DNA from: Climacteris rufus
Lineage: Eukaryota; Chordata; Aves; Passeriformes; Climacteridae
DNA: 64,000 nt
NCBI GenBank assembly: GCA_013398175.1
Contig: VZRZ01000225.1
Coordinates: forward strand, 656,716-720,715
Direction: 5' to 3'
Shown: piece by piece, positions 1-13,700 of the stretch
Position numbering within the stretch: position 1 is the first letter of the stretch
How the letters are laid out: each line of letters begins with the position of its first letter
Notes under the pieces: generated by a model
What the model saw: only the letters and a program-made list of their open reading frames with translations
The model's database searches: none
What the model was told of the DNA's origin: nothing
Made by a program: the position numbers and the translations under genes

Positions 1-242
1 TACTGTGTGAACAGAGAATAATTTCTTGTAGTTTGTATTTTGTGAGAATGAAAATAAATGGGCATTTTATGTTTTGATAGAAATCTATATGGGTTGATTT
101 TTTTTTATTTTGTAAGTGCCTTCTCAGAATGCTAATATACAGCATTGTGTTGCAGAGAAGCATTGAAATGGTACTTTTTAGGATGTACCCACTGGTCAGT
201 TCATTATTTTAATTATTTCCAGGGGTACCTTGTCTGCTTGGG

Positions 243-264
243 TTTTTTGTTTGTTTGTTTGTTT
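243..264. repeat. (GTTT)n microsatellite
   Basis: A T-run is followed by four GTTT units. Intronic, with no evident function. Confidence 0.8.
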
Positions 265-2024
265 GGTGGTGTTTGACCTGTTGTGTAGTGGTGTCTGTTA
301 CCTGGTACACTTAGACAACAATCTAGGCTTCATTCAGGTGGAGTCTTGTATTTAGAATGTGCTGTATCTGCAATATGTTGATTTACATCAGATTTTCAGC
401 AAGTTTAGCCCAATTATAGACAGACAGTGGAAGGTGCAGCTGTCCTCTCCAAATGCAAGTCCTCACTGTCTCACCTGTCTGTGGGGGCACAGTTGTGAGA
501 TCCACGATGGAGCTAGGGGTGTTTTCTGGCAGCTGGAATTTGTGATTGTGGATCACCTGCTTTGTCAGCCTTTTTTAGTTAGTTCATGTCGGGTGTGTCA
601 TGGGGCTGTAGGTAGGGATAGCAATGTAGACTTTGTTCTGTCAATTCAAACCACTAATTTGTCAGCAGCCCCCTTAATTTTTGTTTCAGGTCATCTTCTT
701 TAATTATACATTCTCTGAATTAAATATATTTATTTGCAGACCTTTCTGACACTGATTCCACTGTTTTTCTTAAAATTTAGAATGCATTGATTTGGATGTA
801 AAACAGTATGTCAGCTCCCTGGCCATAGTTCTGAGACATACTGAGCACATCAGGAGAGCAAACATGTTCGTGTTTCCTTACAGAGATCAAGGAAAATTCA
901 CTGAATCACCAATCCTGGTTATGGTGATGGAGGCTTAGCACTGAGTGTTATGAGATCATTGTCATCTTTGTGTTATACAGCACACGGATCTCACCTACTA
1001 ATTTCAGCGTCATGAGCTGATTGTTACAGCAGTGAATAGATAAAAATCTTCTGAGAGGAAGAGCTGAGACCTCAGCATTGAATCGATGGAGTTACTGTGT
1101 CTTCCTCAGTCACATGGAGGCTCAAGCCGTTGTTAACAAACAGATTTTTGACCAAGCTGTGAAATGATTCTTAGAACAATGCTTTCACCTAACTTGCAGC
1201 CAGAGTCTTTGGGATCTAAAATGTTTCAAGATGCAACTGTTTTCCTTTTGAATAACTTGTTCTTAAAAACACCGCTCAGTGTGGTAACTACTGAGCCCTT
1301 TGTTCTCCATGCACAATTTAATAGCTGCCTTGCAACTCTTTATGCTCCTGTGCAAAACGTCTTAGGTGGTAGAAAATGCCATTCTTCTGCAGTTGATCCT
1401 GCCTGATCATGTGAACTTCTGAGGCTCTGCAGTTATGCCATCTGTGTTCAAGACTAACCTGGGAGTTTTCACCAGGATGAGTTTACCTGTCCACCTCCTC
1501 GTGAGCATCAGAAACACACGGCTGCCTTTGGTGATAGCACTGCTTCATAAAATGGCTGAAACTACAGCCTGCCTTATTTTACCAGGTCTAGGCATCCTTA
1601 GGCTTAAGCAGCCTCCTATTTACAAGATACAGTCATTATCTGTATTTATTTCTCCTTGAGGCTTAGGGAAAATATTGTCTCCCCAGAAAAGTGATGCTTG
1701 GAAGAACGGTCACTTCAGCAAGCAGAATGGACCCCTCAATTGCATAAGGTTTAGAGGCTGCTGTCAGGAACAATCAAATCAGCAGTCAAGAAAGTGGATG
1801 ACTTGTTTTTCTTCTGCTCATCTGTGCTGCTAGAGAGAGCAGCCATGTTTTCTGCTAGTTGGAGCCAGTGACCAACCCATCACCCTTTGGTCTTCAAAAT
1901 TGCTTTCTATCTTTTTCTTCCTATTTTTAATTTGTTTCGAAGAGTCAAACTGTTTCTTTTTCCTTTGTGCCAACTTTTGACATGTTAGTTGCATATTTTC
2001 CTCTCCTCTTGCATGTCTCTCTGA

Positions 2025-2181
2025 GATTTTTGACATGTTTTATGTTGGATAAGTACAGCTAAGATGTAATGTCAAATGCCACATGGACACTGTGACATTT
2101 TANGATTTTTGACATGTTTTATGTTGGATAAGTACAGCTAAGATGTAATGTCAAATGCCACATGGACACTGTGACATTTTA
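2025..2181. repeat. 78-bp perfect direct duplication flanking one N (likely contig join)
   Basis: Positions 2025-2102 and 2104-2181 are identical over 78 bases and are separated only by a single undetermined base at 2103. A single N between two identical ends is typical of an unmerged overlap between two contigs rather than a biological duplication. Confidence 0.9.
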
Positions 2182-4661
2182 GGTGCAGGTTACAGCCAGA
2201 AGGAGCTGACCTGTTTAGACAAATGCATTTCACAAACCTTTCAAATCCATTCGTGGTAGAGAAGTAAAAGAGACAATAAACTTGAAATAGTTTTCTAAAC
2301 CACTGTGCATGTTACATTTATCTCTATAGCAACTACATAAATAGATTTATCCTCGAGACTAATTTGAGGATATTTTTAATGTCTCTTTAAATTCAGTTTT
2401 CTGTTTGAAACTTGAATTAGAATACTTCTTCAAACCTTTAACTTGAGGAATGCTATTGGTCGTTAAATTGAACTTTTGAGTGTGAAGAGTGAATATGGTA
2501 TTTTTGATACATGCTAGAATTTGGAAGATCTGGTTGCTCCTTCTAGCACTGATGGTGCAGTGATAAAATGTCTGCACATGAACTGTCTGGAGCATCCATT
2601 GGCCCTTTTGGGGAGTCTGTAGCTGGTAGTGAAGTTATTTTTCCCACATCCTTTTGCTTAGGAGCGTGAGAAATGAGATTGTGCCTTGCATTTGGCTGCC
2701 TGTCTGTATCCAGGAGATCTTCAGAAGCCAAATTTTACAAAAATTAACTGAGAGTGATTTTTCTAATCTCACTTAGCATGCATCAACTTGTAGTAAAAGA
2801 AGGCATTTCTAGGGATGCAAATGTAGGGCATTTGTCTAAACAAAGGGCATTTAAATGGAGGAAATGTGTATTCTACATGAAAAAGAAAACTTGGTTTACT
2901 TCATCACGTTTGTCCAGAGTCAGGTTGTCAGCAATAGTCAAAAAGAACTGAGCTGCATATATTTATCTTTTAATGCATCCTTTAAAAATTCTGTTGTTTA
3001 TCTTATGTGAAGTGCATCTGTCTTTTTTTTTTCCTCCTATACCAATAGTTTTGATTGCTGGGTGGATGGCCAGGGAGGAGAAGGGCTGTGGAGAGCTGTG
3101 CTTCAGCAGGGCATTGAGAAGTGGTTTAGTCTCCAGTTGATACTTTCCATGGAACATTCCCTGTTTCATAATGTGAAGAAGTAGGGAGTTAGGACTCGTA
3201 ATTTCTGATACTGTGTTGTGAGGAGCAATAGTTTGTCTGATAATAGGGAAAATTTGTAACACAGAATAGCATTCTAATTTCTGATGGATTTAGACATCAA
3301 AAACGTGCTGTGTGTGGGCCCTTCCTGGGCTGGCTTGGGTCACAAGTGGGCACAGGTTAATACCTTGGCTTTTGTTGCTGCACCAGCAATGATAGACAGC
3401 AGGTTTTGTTTTACATCAGTACTGAAAATGAGAATGCTGAGGAGTCACATCTATTAAATCCTGTTTCTTTTGCACTGTGTTGGTGCCCAGGGCATATTTA
3501 TAAACACGTCTGTAAAATATCTTTTATGAAATATTACGTTAAGTCAGAGGATTGGAAAGTTGTGGCAAAGAAGAATAAAAATAATTCAAACCAGTGACAA
3601 AAATAGCTCTTATGCTTCCAAAATGAGCAGATTTTTCACATGGAGATATGAGATTAGTATGTCTGGGATTGCTTTTTTATTGCTTGTTTGCTTACATGTC
3701 ACTAAGAAACAAGTTCCTTATGTAAGTACATATTTTAAGGGGTAAAAATCGTGATTTCTTACAGCTTGTAAAATATTAGTCATGTTTTGCTATTGTTAAA
3801 CTTGTCTAGCTTTAATCATGATTTTTGAATTTATAGCATGTTTGTAGGTTTAAGAAATACAATTGGCTTTATTTGGTATCGAATTAATATGTGTTTAATG
3901 ACAGCATCTTAAGTTATTGGCCTTTATTTCCCTGGTTATTAAACAGGTTTTTTGAATATTTACTGTATTGCTAGATTACTTTTCTAAATATTGTGCATGT
4001 TAATAGGAAAAATATATCTCTACTTCAACAGAAATAATCTATTGTATTTTGTAAAAAACTTTTTTCCCCACCTTTATTTATTTTCATGGTCACAAAATAG
4101 CAATTTTTCAGTCTATAGGCTATATTTGCAAAAGATACTTTAGTAAAATTTGACTAAAACTGTTTTCCTCATCCTCTTAATTTTATCTGGTGGATTTAAA
4201 GTTATCACAGGGGTTTTGCTTTTGTTTTTTTTTTAACACTGAGGAGTTACACATCAGTTGTACGATTGTTGGTTGAATTATTTTTTGCTTAATAGCTTAT
4301 TTTTGACATGAGTAGTTGATTCTAGTTGATCCAGCAGTAGCATCAACTGCTGATTTTGACCACCACACAAACTTCCAAAGGGTTGATTTGTGTCGTTGTC
4401 AAGCTGGCATTGAAATAGTCATGCGGTTTTACTGCATAATTCTTTATACTCCCTCGAACATCTCGCTGTAGGTAACAAGTGCACTTCACAGTCATCTTTT
4501 AAAGCAAAGCTGGACACACTTGGCAGGTGTGGAAGGAGTTCAGTTCAGACAAAGCAAATGCTGGAATGCAAAACACCGGCCATTATTTGGAGGCCTGTGT
4601 GTGCTGCTGGTGCCATTCCAGGAAGTTGCATAACATTGTGTTTTTTTCTTTTTGCTGACAG

Positions 4662-4753
4662 GTGATAAATCCAATGGGATGGGATGCATTTGGTTTGCCA
4701 GCAGAAAATGCTGCAGTGGAACATGGCCTTCACCCTGCAAGCTGGACACAAAG
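4662..4753 (+). CDS. LARS2: LARS2 exon: Rossmann catalytic core just after HIGH
   Basis: 92 nt, entering in phase 0 and leaving with two bases of a serine codon. It encodes VINPMGWDAFGLPAEN followed by AAVEHGLHPASWTQ. The GWDAFGLPAE block is the highly conserved class I LeuRS segment that follows the HIGH loop. Acceptor AG at 4660-4661 follows a long T-rich tract; donor is GTGACA at 4754. Confidence 0.97.
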
Positions 4754-7700
4754 GTGACATGAGTTGAAATGTGGCATTTTCACTGTGCCCCCATAAGCCA
4801 ACAAAACAGAGCAAAACTAGCATAGAAGGAAGATGGTACAGGAAAAAACAGGGTTATCTGGGACCAAGGTTGTTTGACAACATTTTATGAGACTGTGCAG
4901 ATGATTCAGTTTTGAAAAATCAATATATTGGTCTGATTTTCAAGGTTTTAATCTCAATAACTTTTAAATTGTAAAATGCTAGAATATCAAAAGAGAGACA
5001 TTTCCCAAACACACAAACCAGCAAGTATAAATAAATCAGAATTTCATTATGGTGAGGTAAATCTTGGTATAGAATACACAGTTGAAAATTGAGTTATGTG
5101 GTTAGATTTACTAGCAGGTTTACCACATAGAAGAGGAAGGAGATACTTTTTTTCATTCAAGAGTGGATCTTGAAAAGCGCTAAGCAGCCATTGCTGCTGA
5201 TTTCTGTGAACATTTTGGGCTTTAGACCGCAAAATTGGGTGTTAAGTTCCCCTAATATTCTTTAAAAACGAGTAAAAAGTTACATAAGAAAACAATTTTT
5301 AAAAATGACTTGTCAACCAGTCTTCCTAAATGAAGTTGTTTGTTGCACTCAGATGCAGTAAACTAGCTGTGGTATCTTTATAGACTTTGATCCATTTCCT
5401 TGGATAATGCTGTTTCTTTGGGGGTTTTTTAATTCTTCTAGTCTGTCATGCCATCTTAAGATGCTTGATACTTTTCCAACTAAAATACAATGGCAACTAA
5501 TTTCACTTGGGGCAAAAGCATGTGGGCACAACACACAAATTCTGATTTACTTCTGATCAGTTTTTTAAAACTTCCTTCCTGTATTGTTTAAACAAGAGTA
5601 TGCCTAAAAACCAGTTGCCATCAAGACACAAAAACCTGGTTTTGTGCGTTTGAGAGAGTCTGAAAAATCTCTGTGCACAGTGTGTTGTGGGCTATAAATT
5701 ACATTTGTAGCTTGATCAGTAAATTCATGACAGGTCTTTGAAGTAAAACAAATCTTTGTATCTTTTATATGAGTGCCTTGTTTTTACTTCAGTTCTCTTG
5801 GTGGAAACTTCACCAGATTTTACTTTGAAAATTTCCTTAGTACTGAAAAAAATGATTGTCTGTTTTGAAGACTTAGATAACAATATTATAACAAAAACAC
5901 TTGAGAAAAGTTAGCACATCATAAGTGGGACTGATTATAATAATATCCGAATAGGAAAATTATTTGCATGCACCATTTTTTCTGTTATGCTGAGGAAGGG
6001 AGTTGATTCATCATATGGGCAGCTTAAATTCTGACCACTGAAGTAGTTGTTGTCTCCCATTTTCTCCACTGTCCTGTCCTGAATGTTTTTTGTGTCTGCA
6101 GCAAGGTTGACTGAACTGGCCATGGAGCTGTGACATTAACCTGAAGTGTTTTAGTCATCCCTGCTACAGACACTGCTGCCCCTGTAAAAGGGGGCACACT
6201 GAGCATTCCAGCTTGCTTGTTGCAGGAGTGAGCAACCAAATTTCAGAGCATCCTGATTTTCTGAAGAGGTGATTTCAAATTAACTCAAATTGACTATTAC
6301 TTATATTCTCAAAGTTAGGAAAAAACATAAACCAAATTGAAGACAGAGTTATTTATACAAACACAGAAAATTTTGTTAGTAAGGGTTAATATAAAGGCAG
6401 AAGCTTTATGAGAATATACTCCAATTTAGTTCTTTGTTGTTGTTGTTGTTTTTAAATTGGTACTGTTAATTTTGAATGGGACTTTAATGAAGACAGCACT
6501 ACTGAAGGTATGGTTTCTCCCAGTGAAAGCCATGAGTCCATAAAAGGATTTCCTGGTATACCCAAACCAGGAAAGGTGGCTTGCCAGAAAAGTAGGCCTT
6601 CTCCAGTGTAACTGGGGCTCTGTTAATACTAAATACTTGCATTGCTCAGTTATTCAGCAATGCAAGTTTGTTCTGGATCAGAATTAAATGCTTGGTTTCA
6701 TGACTATCATCTTAGCCACTATGAAAGGATAGATTCTACTTTATCTGGCAGAATGTATTTTAATAGAGAGGTAAAAGTTCCTCAGAAATTTTAATCCATT
6801 TCACAGTATGTGAATGAATTCATGCCAGGTCACTAATTAATACTGTGTACTTGTGGCTATTTTGGTAAACTGCATTTAGTACATTTTCAAACTAAAGCTT
6901 CACTGTATATCCTGATGTACCTTATTTTCCATTTGTCATGCAATCCATTCAAGGCAACATCTAACCTTGCAGTTTCTAGTTGCCTAATGTTTCTTTATTG
7001 CAATGCTGGCACCAGAAATGTAGGAGTTCCTTGTCACCTCCCAGTACCTGTTCCCACCACCTCCTCTGCTCTGGCTCCACTGGTTTTGTGGGCCACAGTT
7101 TTGGTTGGATCAGCTTGGTGGTCAGAGGGAAGAAAGAAAACTGGTGGTGGCTTTTTTGGAGCACTTTTTGTAGGGCATGTCTTCATCTGAATGGGTAAGC
7201 TGATTCAGGTTATCCTCCAGCCACACAGTCACCAGAGCCACAACAAAATACAGCCAGGACAGCATTGCCAGAATAGAGCAGGATTAAGCTGATAGTGGAA
7301 GTGTGTCCTAGTGCACTGAGATTTCATAGGGCCCTTTGGCTCAACTGCAGTAAAGAGAATTAAAAATAATAAAAAGTGATGCTCCAGTAATGCTTCCTTC
7401 AAACTGTAGTGCTGTATTTACTTTTAAGTTGCATTGGAATCAAGAGAAAAAGTGTGCTGCCTCATATACATAGTCATGGATATTGGACCAGAATGCACTA
7501 GGGACTTTTCAAATTATTATTTGAGTATTATGACAATTCTGAGTTTTATTGCTATTGAGATCATAGTGTTTAGAGGTTAACTGGTGCTTTTGATTTCTCA
7601 GAACTCTATAAGCACCAGATTTTAGATATGACCACATGATAGAAATACCTTAAGCTAATAATTTTTAATTTGTTATTATTTTGCAGTAATATTCAACACA

Positions 7701-10700
7701 TGAAGAAACAGTTTGATTCACTAGGTCTGTCTTTTACATGGGAAAGGGTAAGATTTTCTTTTTAAATGGGTACTGCTTTTTTTAATTGTGTGATGGGACA
7801 TTGAAACCCATGAAATTTCACCTATTTATTTATGACAATGTATGAGTCTTTGGTAAGGACCAGTTTAAGTTGTTAAACTGTAAAATTGAGCATTTTATCA
7901 GATTTACCTCATTTTTGCCATATTGAGATGATCTGATCATACCAATTTTTAGGGGAATCTTTAAAATTATTTTATTTTTGTGTTTGCATTTTTCTTTCTG
8001 CTTTTTCACCTCTGAAGAATCAATTCTATGTGTTAGAAATAAGGCAATAATCTAAACAGGTATTTATGAAACAGCAATGCCTTTGTGTTAAGATATGTAT
8101 TTTTTGGGGAGTGCTCTTTTCAATGTGTATGTCAAGGGTTTAAAGATAGTAAATTGAAATGGTGGCTTGATTATGTTATTCCAAATTTTCAAGTATCAGC
8201 CTGCATTTTCGTAGGTGTTCATATCAGGATCATTTTGGAAAACAGGAATTTTATTTAAAACACTAATGCTTGAGAATCAGGTGTTCACCTTAAAAAACTT
8301 CCCAAACACAATCAGACATGAGCTAATGTCATTTTCCAGATAAAAAAGAAATTAGTGTTTGAAGGGATTGTAAGGTTATTGCATTTACCAATGAATCAGA
8401 GTCACTCACTACCTTTATATTCTCAGCAATAGCTGTTGCTTATCACCTTAATGTGATTTTGAATAGAGTGATGGAGATACTAATCTTGGATTTTTATAGC
8501 ACTATTGTAGATCTGAAAAGGAAAAGCATTAGTTTTCTGACAGTCTGAGACATGCCATCTGTTTTCTTTAATCTTGAAGGTGAAGTTGTTTATTTGTATG
8601 TCTTGCATCTAAAAAGCCATTTTGACATGTTAAATATATGGGAAAATTTTTCAGTATAGGCCTTTTTTAGTAAGATTTTAGTTTTCTTAGTAGCCAAAAA
8701 AGTTGCTCTGAAAAGATTTGTTGTGGAAGGTTCCCTGCATACATTTTGGACATCTAATGTTCAAAGCTGTTGGTATCTCAGAGTTTGTCTGACATATGTG
8801 TAATGCAGCAATACTTGAAAACAGTGAAATCATATGTGTAGGCTGTGTTATGAACACACACGTGCACACACACACACACACGAGTTGAATTATGCAGGTT
8901 GCCTTTCAAGAAAATTCAGAAAATTCATCTCCTGTGTATGGACTTCTGTTTAACCCTTGAATTGCAAAGAAAACTGGTAGTACTGAAAACAAAACTGTGG
9001 CAGGAAGTGTAAGTACACAGGGAAAAATCGTTTGTCATCTCTGTGCTTCTGTGTTCTTTGAGACTTATCTTCACTTATCTGGTAAAGCATGTTTTGGTAA
9101 ATGAATTTTCAGGAGTCTCTGAATGCTTGTGGGAAGGGTTTTCATACTCTATAGCTAACTCCATCTGAACTGCTGTGTAATTGAAATGCTTTAGAATGCT
9201 CTAGGGACACATAGTTGGTGTTTTTGGAAGGTAAGATTTTAAAACAACAGAAAAATATCCTTGAAACACAATCCATTTTAGAGTTTTCACTCCTTAACTT
9301 ATGAGTTTAGCTTTGTTTTACCTGGAAAGCCTGCCTTACTAATTGGAGTGAGAGTGACCTGAATGGTACCCATTAGAAACAGATATGTTTATTCATTGCA
9401 AAAAATGCATGATGCCTAAAATATTATGTGACCTCCAAATGCACAGATATTTGAGTTAGCCATGAAAGAACTACCTGTGGAAATGGAAGGGCTGAGCTGC
9501 AGGAGAGTGTGTTTTCCAGCCTGATGAAGTCTGCTTCTCTGCAGGGCTAATTAGGCTGGACAGAGCATCTCACTGCCTCTGTAAGCTCTCTCTGAGCTGT
9601 ACTGCTTCTGGGCTAACTCGAGCATCTTTGCATAGCAAAGCATTGTGCTGTACAAGTGCTTACCTTAAAAGTGAGCTATTTGAGGTAAGGAGTATTTTTT
9701 TATAGTATTCTATACTTGTGTGGCTCTAAATCAGTGGCTTACAGAATACTGTGCCAGTGCAAAAAATCCACTAGCATCGGTGACTCTTATGAATAATCCA
9801 AGAAAAACAGCTTTTATATGGCTTGGTCTAATTAACCAAGACCATTATACAAAAAAGGAGTTTGTTTTCAATTGATTCAATTGGTGTTGCTTAAATCTGC
9901 CCCTTTGTTGTGCTAGTGCATAGTACTTAGCAAATACATGCTGGAGGGAACCATTCCCTTAACTTAGATCCTTGTTTTAGTGTGTGGTGAATTGCCTTTT
10001 TAAAGTATGAACCTTTGATCTTAACTGTCTCTGTCCTCTGTGGCCACCTTAGAGTATATGTTTAGATGATGGGAAGCAAACTTATGTAAATTTTACCATT
10101 TTACAAATGGTAAGGGAAAAGAGAAGTGGGATAAAGGGGAAAAAAAATCCATTTTGAATACCTATTGCATCTGGCTGTGCTAAAGAATCTGCCTGCTTAT
10201 AAAGACAAGTCTGGTGGTCAAGAAATTTGTGTCCAGGAATATGAAGAGTGGCTGAATTTCATTGCTTGATAAAATTATTCTGAACAAATCCCAGTGCACC
10301 TGCAGTACTAGAAATTTACTTTTATTTTTCTGTGTGGATTTTTTTGTATTGTTCTCTGTGTCTTACAAATCAAGATGTGCAAGTATTTTTATGTTGTAGC
10401 TGTCAGTGAAATTACTTATCCAGTAAGGTACCACAAATAAGGCATTATTAAAAGCTAATTAGATTATTTTAGTCAGGTTACAAAGACACTTTAAAATTAC
10501 CCTCCTAAAAAAATCTAAGCAAATAAAATATTAAATGAAATGCATAAAATAACTCTGTAAGTACTTTGCCTTAAGAGTAGTTTTAAATACTAATGCTTAT
10601 CTGATAATTTTTACCTGAAACATGAAGGTATTTTAAGTACCTCAAGCTAGAAGTATTATATTTGTAAATCACTTTGAAAATGGTGTGGTTCTGGGGAGAG

Positions 10701-13700
10701 ATTAAATAAACAAAAAACAATAAGAGAGAGAACGCTTCTGTTCTGAACATTTATGTTTCTCAGATGGAGGGTTGAAAAGCTGAAGTTTGAGCATGGAAGA
10801 AATGTCTATAAGAGACATTAAAAACACATGGAAAATTACAAAATCCCCAACATTATGTTTTGGTTTTAAGGTAACTATAATCTGGGAATTCCTGATGATC
10901 AGATTTTTTCAAAAATACCACCCCAGACAAGATAGCAAACTGCCTGCCACTTCTTTTAAACGTGATTTTCAGGGGAATCAGGCAATATAATTTCCAAAGA
11001 TTCATATCATCAGCAACAAAAAATGGAGAGCATATAGCATTTTTCCTTTCTTTTGCTCAGAAGTGCCATCAGGCTGAGTGCATGTTCCCAGTAAATTCAG
11101 CCATCAGTTCAGCACTGTTATTATCTGTAACTTTCTCCTAGAAAGTAGCTCATTCTGGGCAGGTTTTTTAATCTTTTCAATTTCTGCATTCCCAGTGACA
11201 TATTTTTTGCGTAAGAGCAAAGTTCCCCTTCTGCTCTGTACATTAAGAAAATGAAATCTTTGGTAGATTTTCTTTGTGCAGATATTTTTCTGTTTAGTTT
11301 TGAAGTTGTCATTCATGTGTACTGCCTATGCATGCATAAAACTAACAAATTTTCTTCCTATCCACATATCACTGGTAATCAGTGACCCTACTTGTAATTA
11401 AATTTAAAAAAAAGAAAGTGTTGATACAAGGCTACTTTTTTTTCCAGGAAAGATATTTATGCTCTAAAATGTAGGCATGACATTTGTATGACATTTGTAT
11501 TTGTAGCTAAAGCATAAAACTAAGGGCCTTTGAAATACAAATATTCAAATTAATTTAGAAATTAATTTAGAAATGTAGGTTGGTCTAGCTCTAAGCCTCT
11601 GAAAATCAAATAATTATACTTCCAGATGAGGTGCTACATGCCCTTTAAAACTAAAATAGGCAGATAATTGATTAAAGACTGTTTTATCTTGCCAAATAGA
11701 TTTTGAAAAAATCCATCCAGACTTTGTCTTATTATGTCCCTTTAAATAAGTGCAACATGCCTGTTTTCAGGACAGCATAAGACTGTGCTAAAAAAAATTA
11801 TTAGTAAAAAGTAGGAAATTACTCTTTTCCAGTCTAGTTATATGTTATTCATAAAGCCTGGTGGATCTTAGCTCAAATAAACCTTTCCATGCAACCTGTA
11901 AAAATTACTTTTATTTTTTAAAAGTAGCTTGAAGTTGTAACCTTCTTCTAAAAAATACAAGCAAAAACAAGTTACAAGGTCAAAGATTCATAATAGAAAA
12001 TTATAAGAAAGGAGCAGATTCAGAACAAATAATGAATTTTAAAACAAGGCAGTTGAAAATTTTTTTTTCTTTTATTAAACACCAAAGTCTTTCATCCAGA
12101 TTGAGTTGTTTTTTGTGGATTTTTAATGCAGAACTTTTACTGTGGTTGTCCATATTTTTGATGGCTGAAAGGGATTTTTTTAATCAGCTTTTTTAATAAT
12201 GAATGGCTCTTTGACCTTGATACGGATCCATTGCTCCCCAAGTTGCAGTGATATCAGATCTAAATTATAATACTTCCATTTAATCTACAACTTAGAATTT
12301 ATTTGCAGAAATAAACAAGATAACAACCCCTCCAATATGGTGTTTGTGCTGCAATAAATGGATTATGCAAGGCAGTTTTTGGTAAGCATAGGGGTCTTTC
12401 TCTCCTATACCATGCCAATATCTGCTCTTTTAAAAGCAGACTAGTTTTATAGGTGATTTGTTTTAATTGTTGTAATGAAGTGTTATAATGAATGAGTGTC
12501 ATTGCTGTAGGAATAAGGAGCATCAACAGTAACCAATGATAAGGATACACTTTGTTCAGAGTATCAGATACTCTTTTTAAAGCTGACAAAAGAAAAAGGG
12601 AAATGAATGGTGGAATAGGGAGATGCTTTCCCTCCAATTTCATATTGCCTTCTGAAATGCTGAGCTGATGGGTGATCACCAAATCTGTCACAGAGCACTG
12701 AAGAGCACATGCAATGGACACCTGAGCAGCATCTTACATATTCGTAAAAGAGTTCTGATTCTTAGCAGGTATTTTATTTTTGGAGAAAATGTGATAATAT
12801 CCTGTTATATATATTCACTGTACTGCTTTATGATAGGGGGTTCTATATGTATCATGTTGTGCCAGTGCTCAGATCACAAGTGAGAAGCAGAAATGTAAAG
12901 TTTTTGGCAGGGTGCAATGGCTCCAGCATGCTATTTTTCAAACCCTTGTAAACTCTTTTGTGTATTTCTGAGTTAAGTTGCTTCTCTTAGTGCTCTGCAG
13001 ATCTTTGTCATGCTTTTGAAGTATAAATAGAAATGTTAACATTCACCTTAATTTAAGCATGATGGCACCCTAATGGAAACTTTTTACCAGGCATCATTCA
13101 TTTAATCAAGGTCGGTAACTGGCATATACAGAAAATTACTTTTAACAGTAAATCTTATGTGCTAAATGATAGGAAAAAAACCAAAACACATTTCAAGTTT
13201 GGCAAGAGTTTGCTGGCTTGTCTTCAGCACCTCGTTTTATCTGGTAGTGATGTAATTTCACTTTCTTAATTAACTTCCAACGTTATTCCAAACCTCCATG
13301 GTTATAAAGTTAAATCCCGAGCTTGAATGATCTTTTTGCATCTCAGTGACCACACAGCAGATTTTTTTTTTTTTTCAGTGATACATTCTGCCTCATTTCT
13401 GTCTTTCAAAGAGTCAATTTACTGCTTGTGAGAGAGCGTGTACATGGGATGCTGTTCCCAGGAGTTACCTTGTATCTTGTAGCTCAAGCTTTCAAGGCTT
13501 GTAATATGCTTGTTTACATTGGGAAATGTAATCTTTTTTGTTGCAGTTGACACACATCTGCCCTTCAGGGCCAAAAGGACAAATCTCCATTTCACTTCAC
13601 TATTTTATTTGACAACTCACTTTTGTTGTCCTACCTGTTTGTCAATTGCTCAAAGAATCTTATAGTGTAGTAAAAGGGATTGTGTCTATTCTTTTGAGTG

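Larger units (their letters stand above)
1..4661 (+). other. LARS2: Intron upstream of the first visible LARS2 exon
   Basis: No exon was found here. The expected preceding exon, with the HIGH motif, was looked for in translation and not seen, so this is taken as the 3' part of a longer intron. It contains a GTTT microsatellite near 249-264, the N-flanking 78-bp duplication at 2025-2181, and otherwise unremarkable AT-rich sequence. It ends in a long pyrimidine tract and TGACAG at 4656-4661. Confidence 0.75.

Noticed and set aside
1..4661. Search for the LARS2 exon with the HIGH motif
   Set aside because: No FPYPSG...HMGH-like translation was seen on the + strand, so the exon is taken to lie upstream of the window.
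12299..12721. 140-codon open frame on the minus strand
   Set aside because: No recognisable domain, no splice context, ordinary AT-rich intron composition; likely chance.
13362..13380. T14 followed by CAG, a strong-looking splice acceptor
   Set aside because: No open conserved exon follows, and LARS2 phases join correctly without it; a decoy site.
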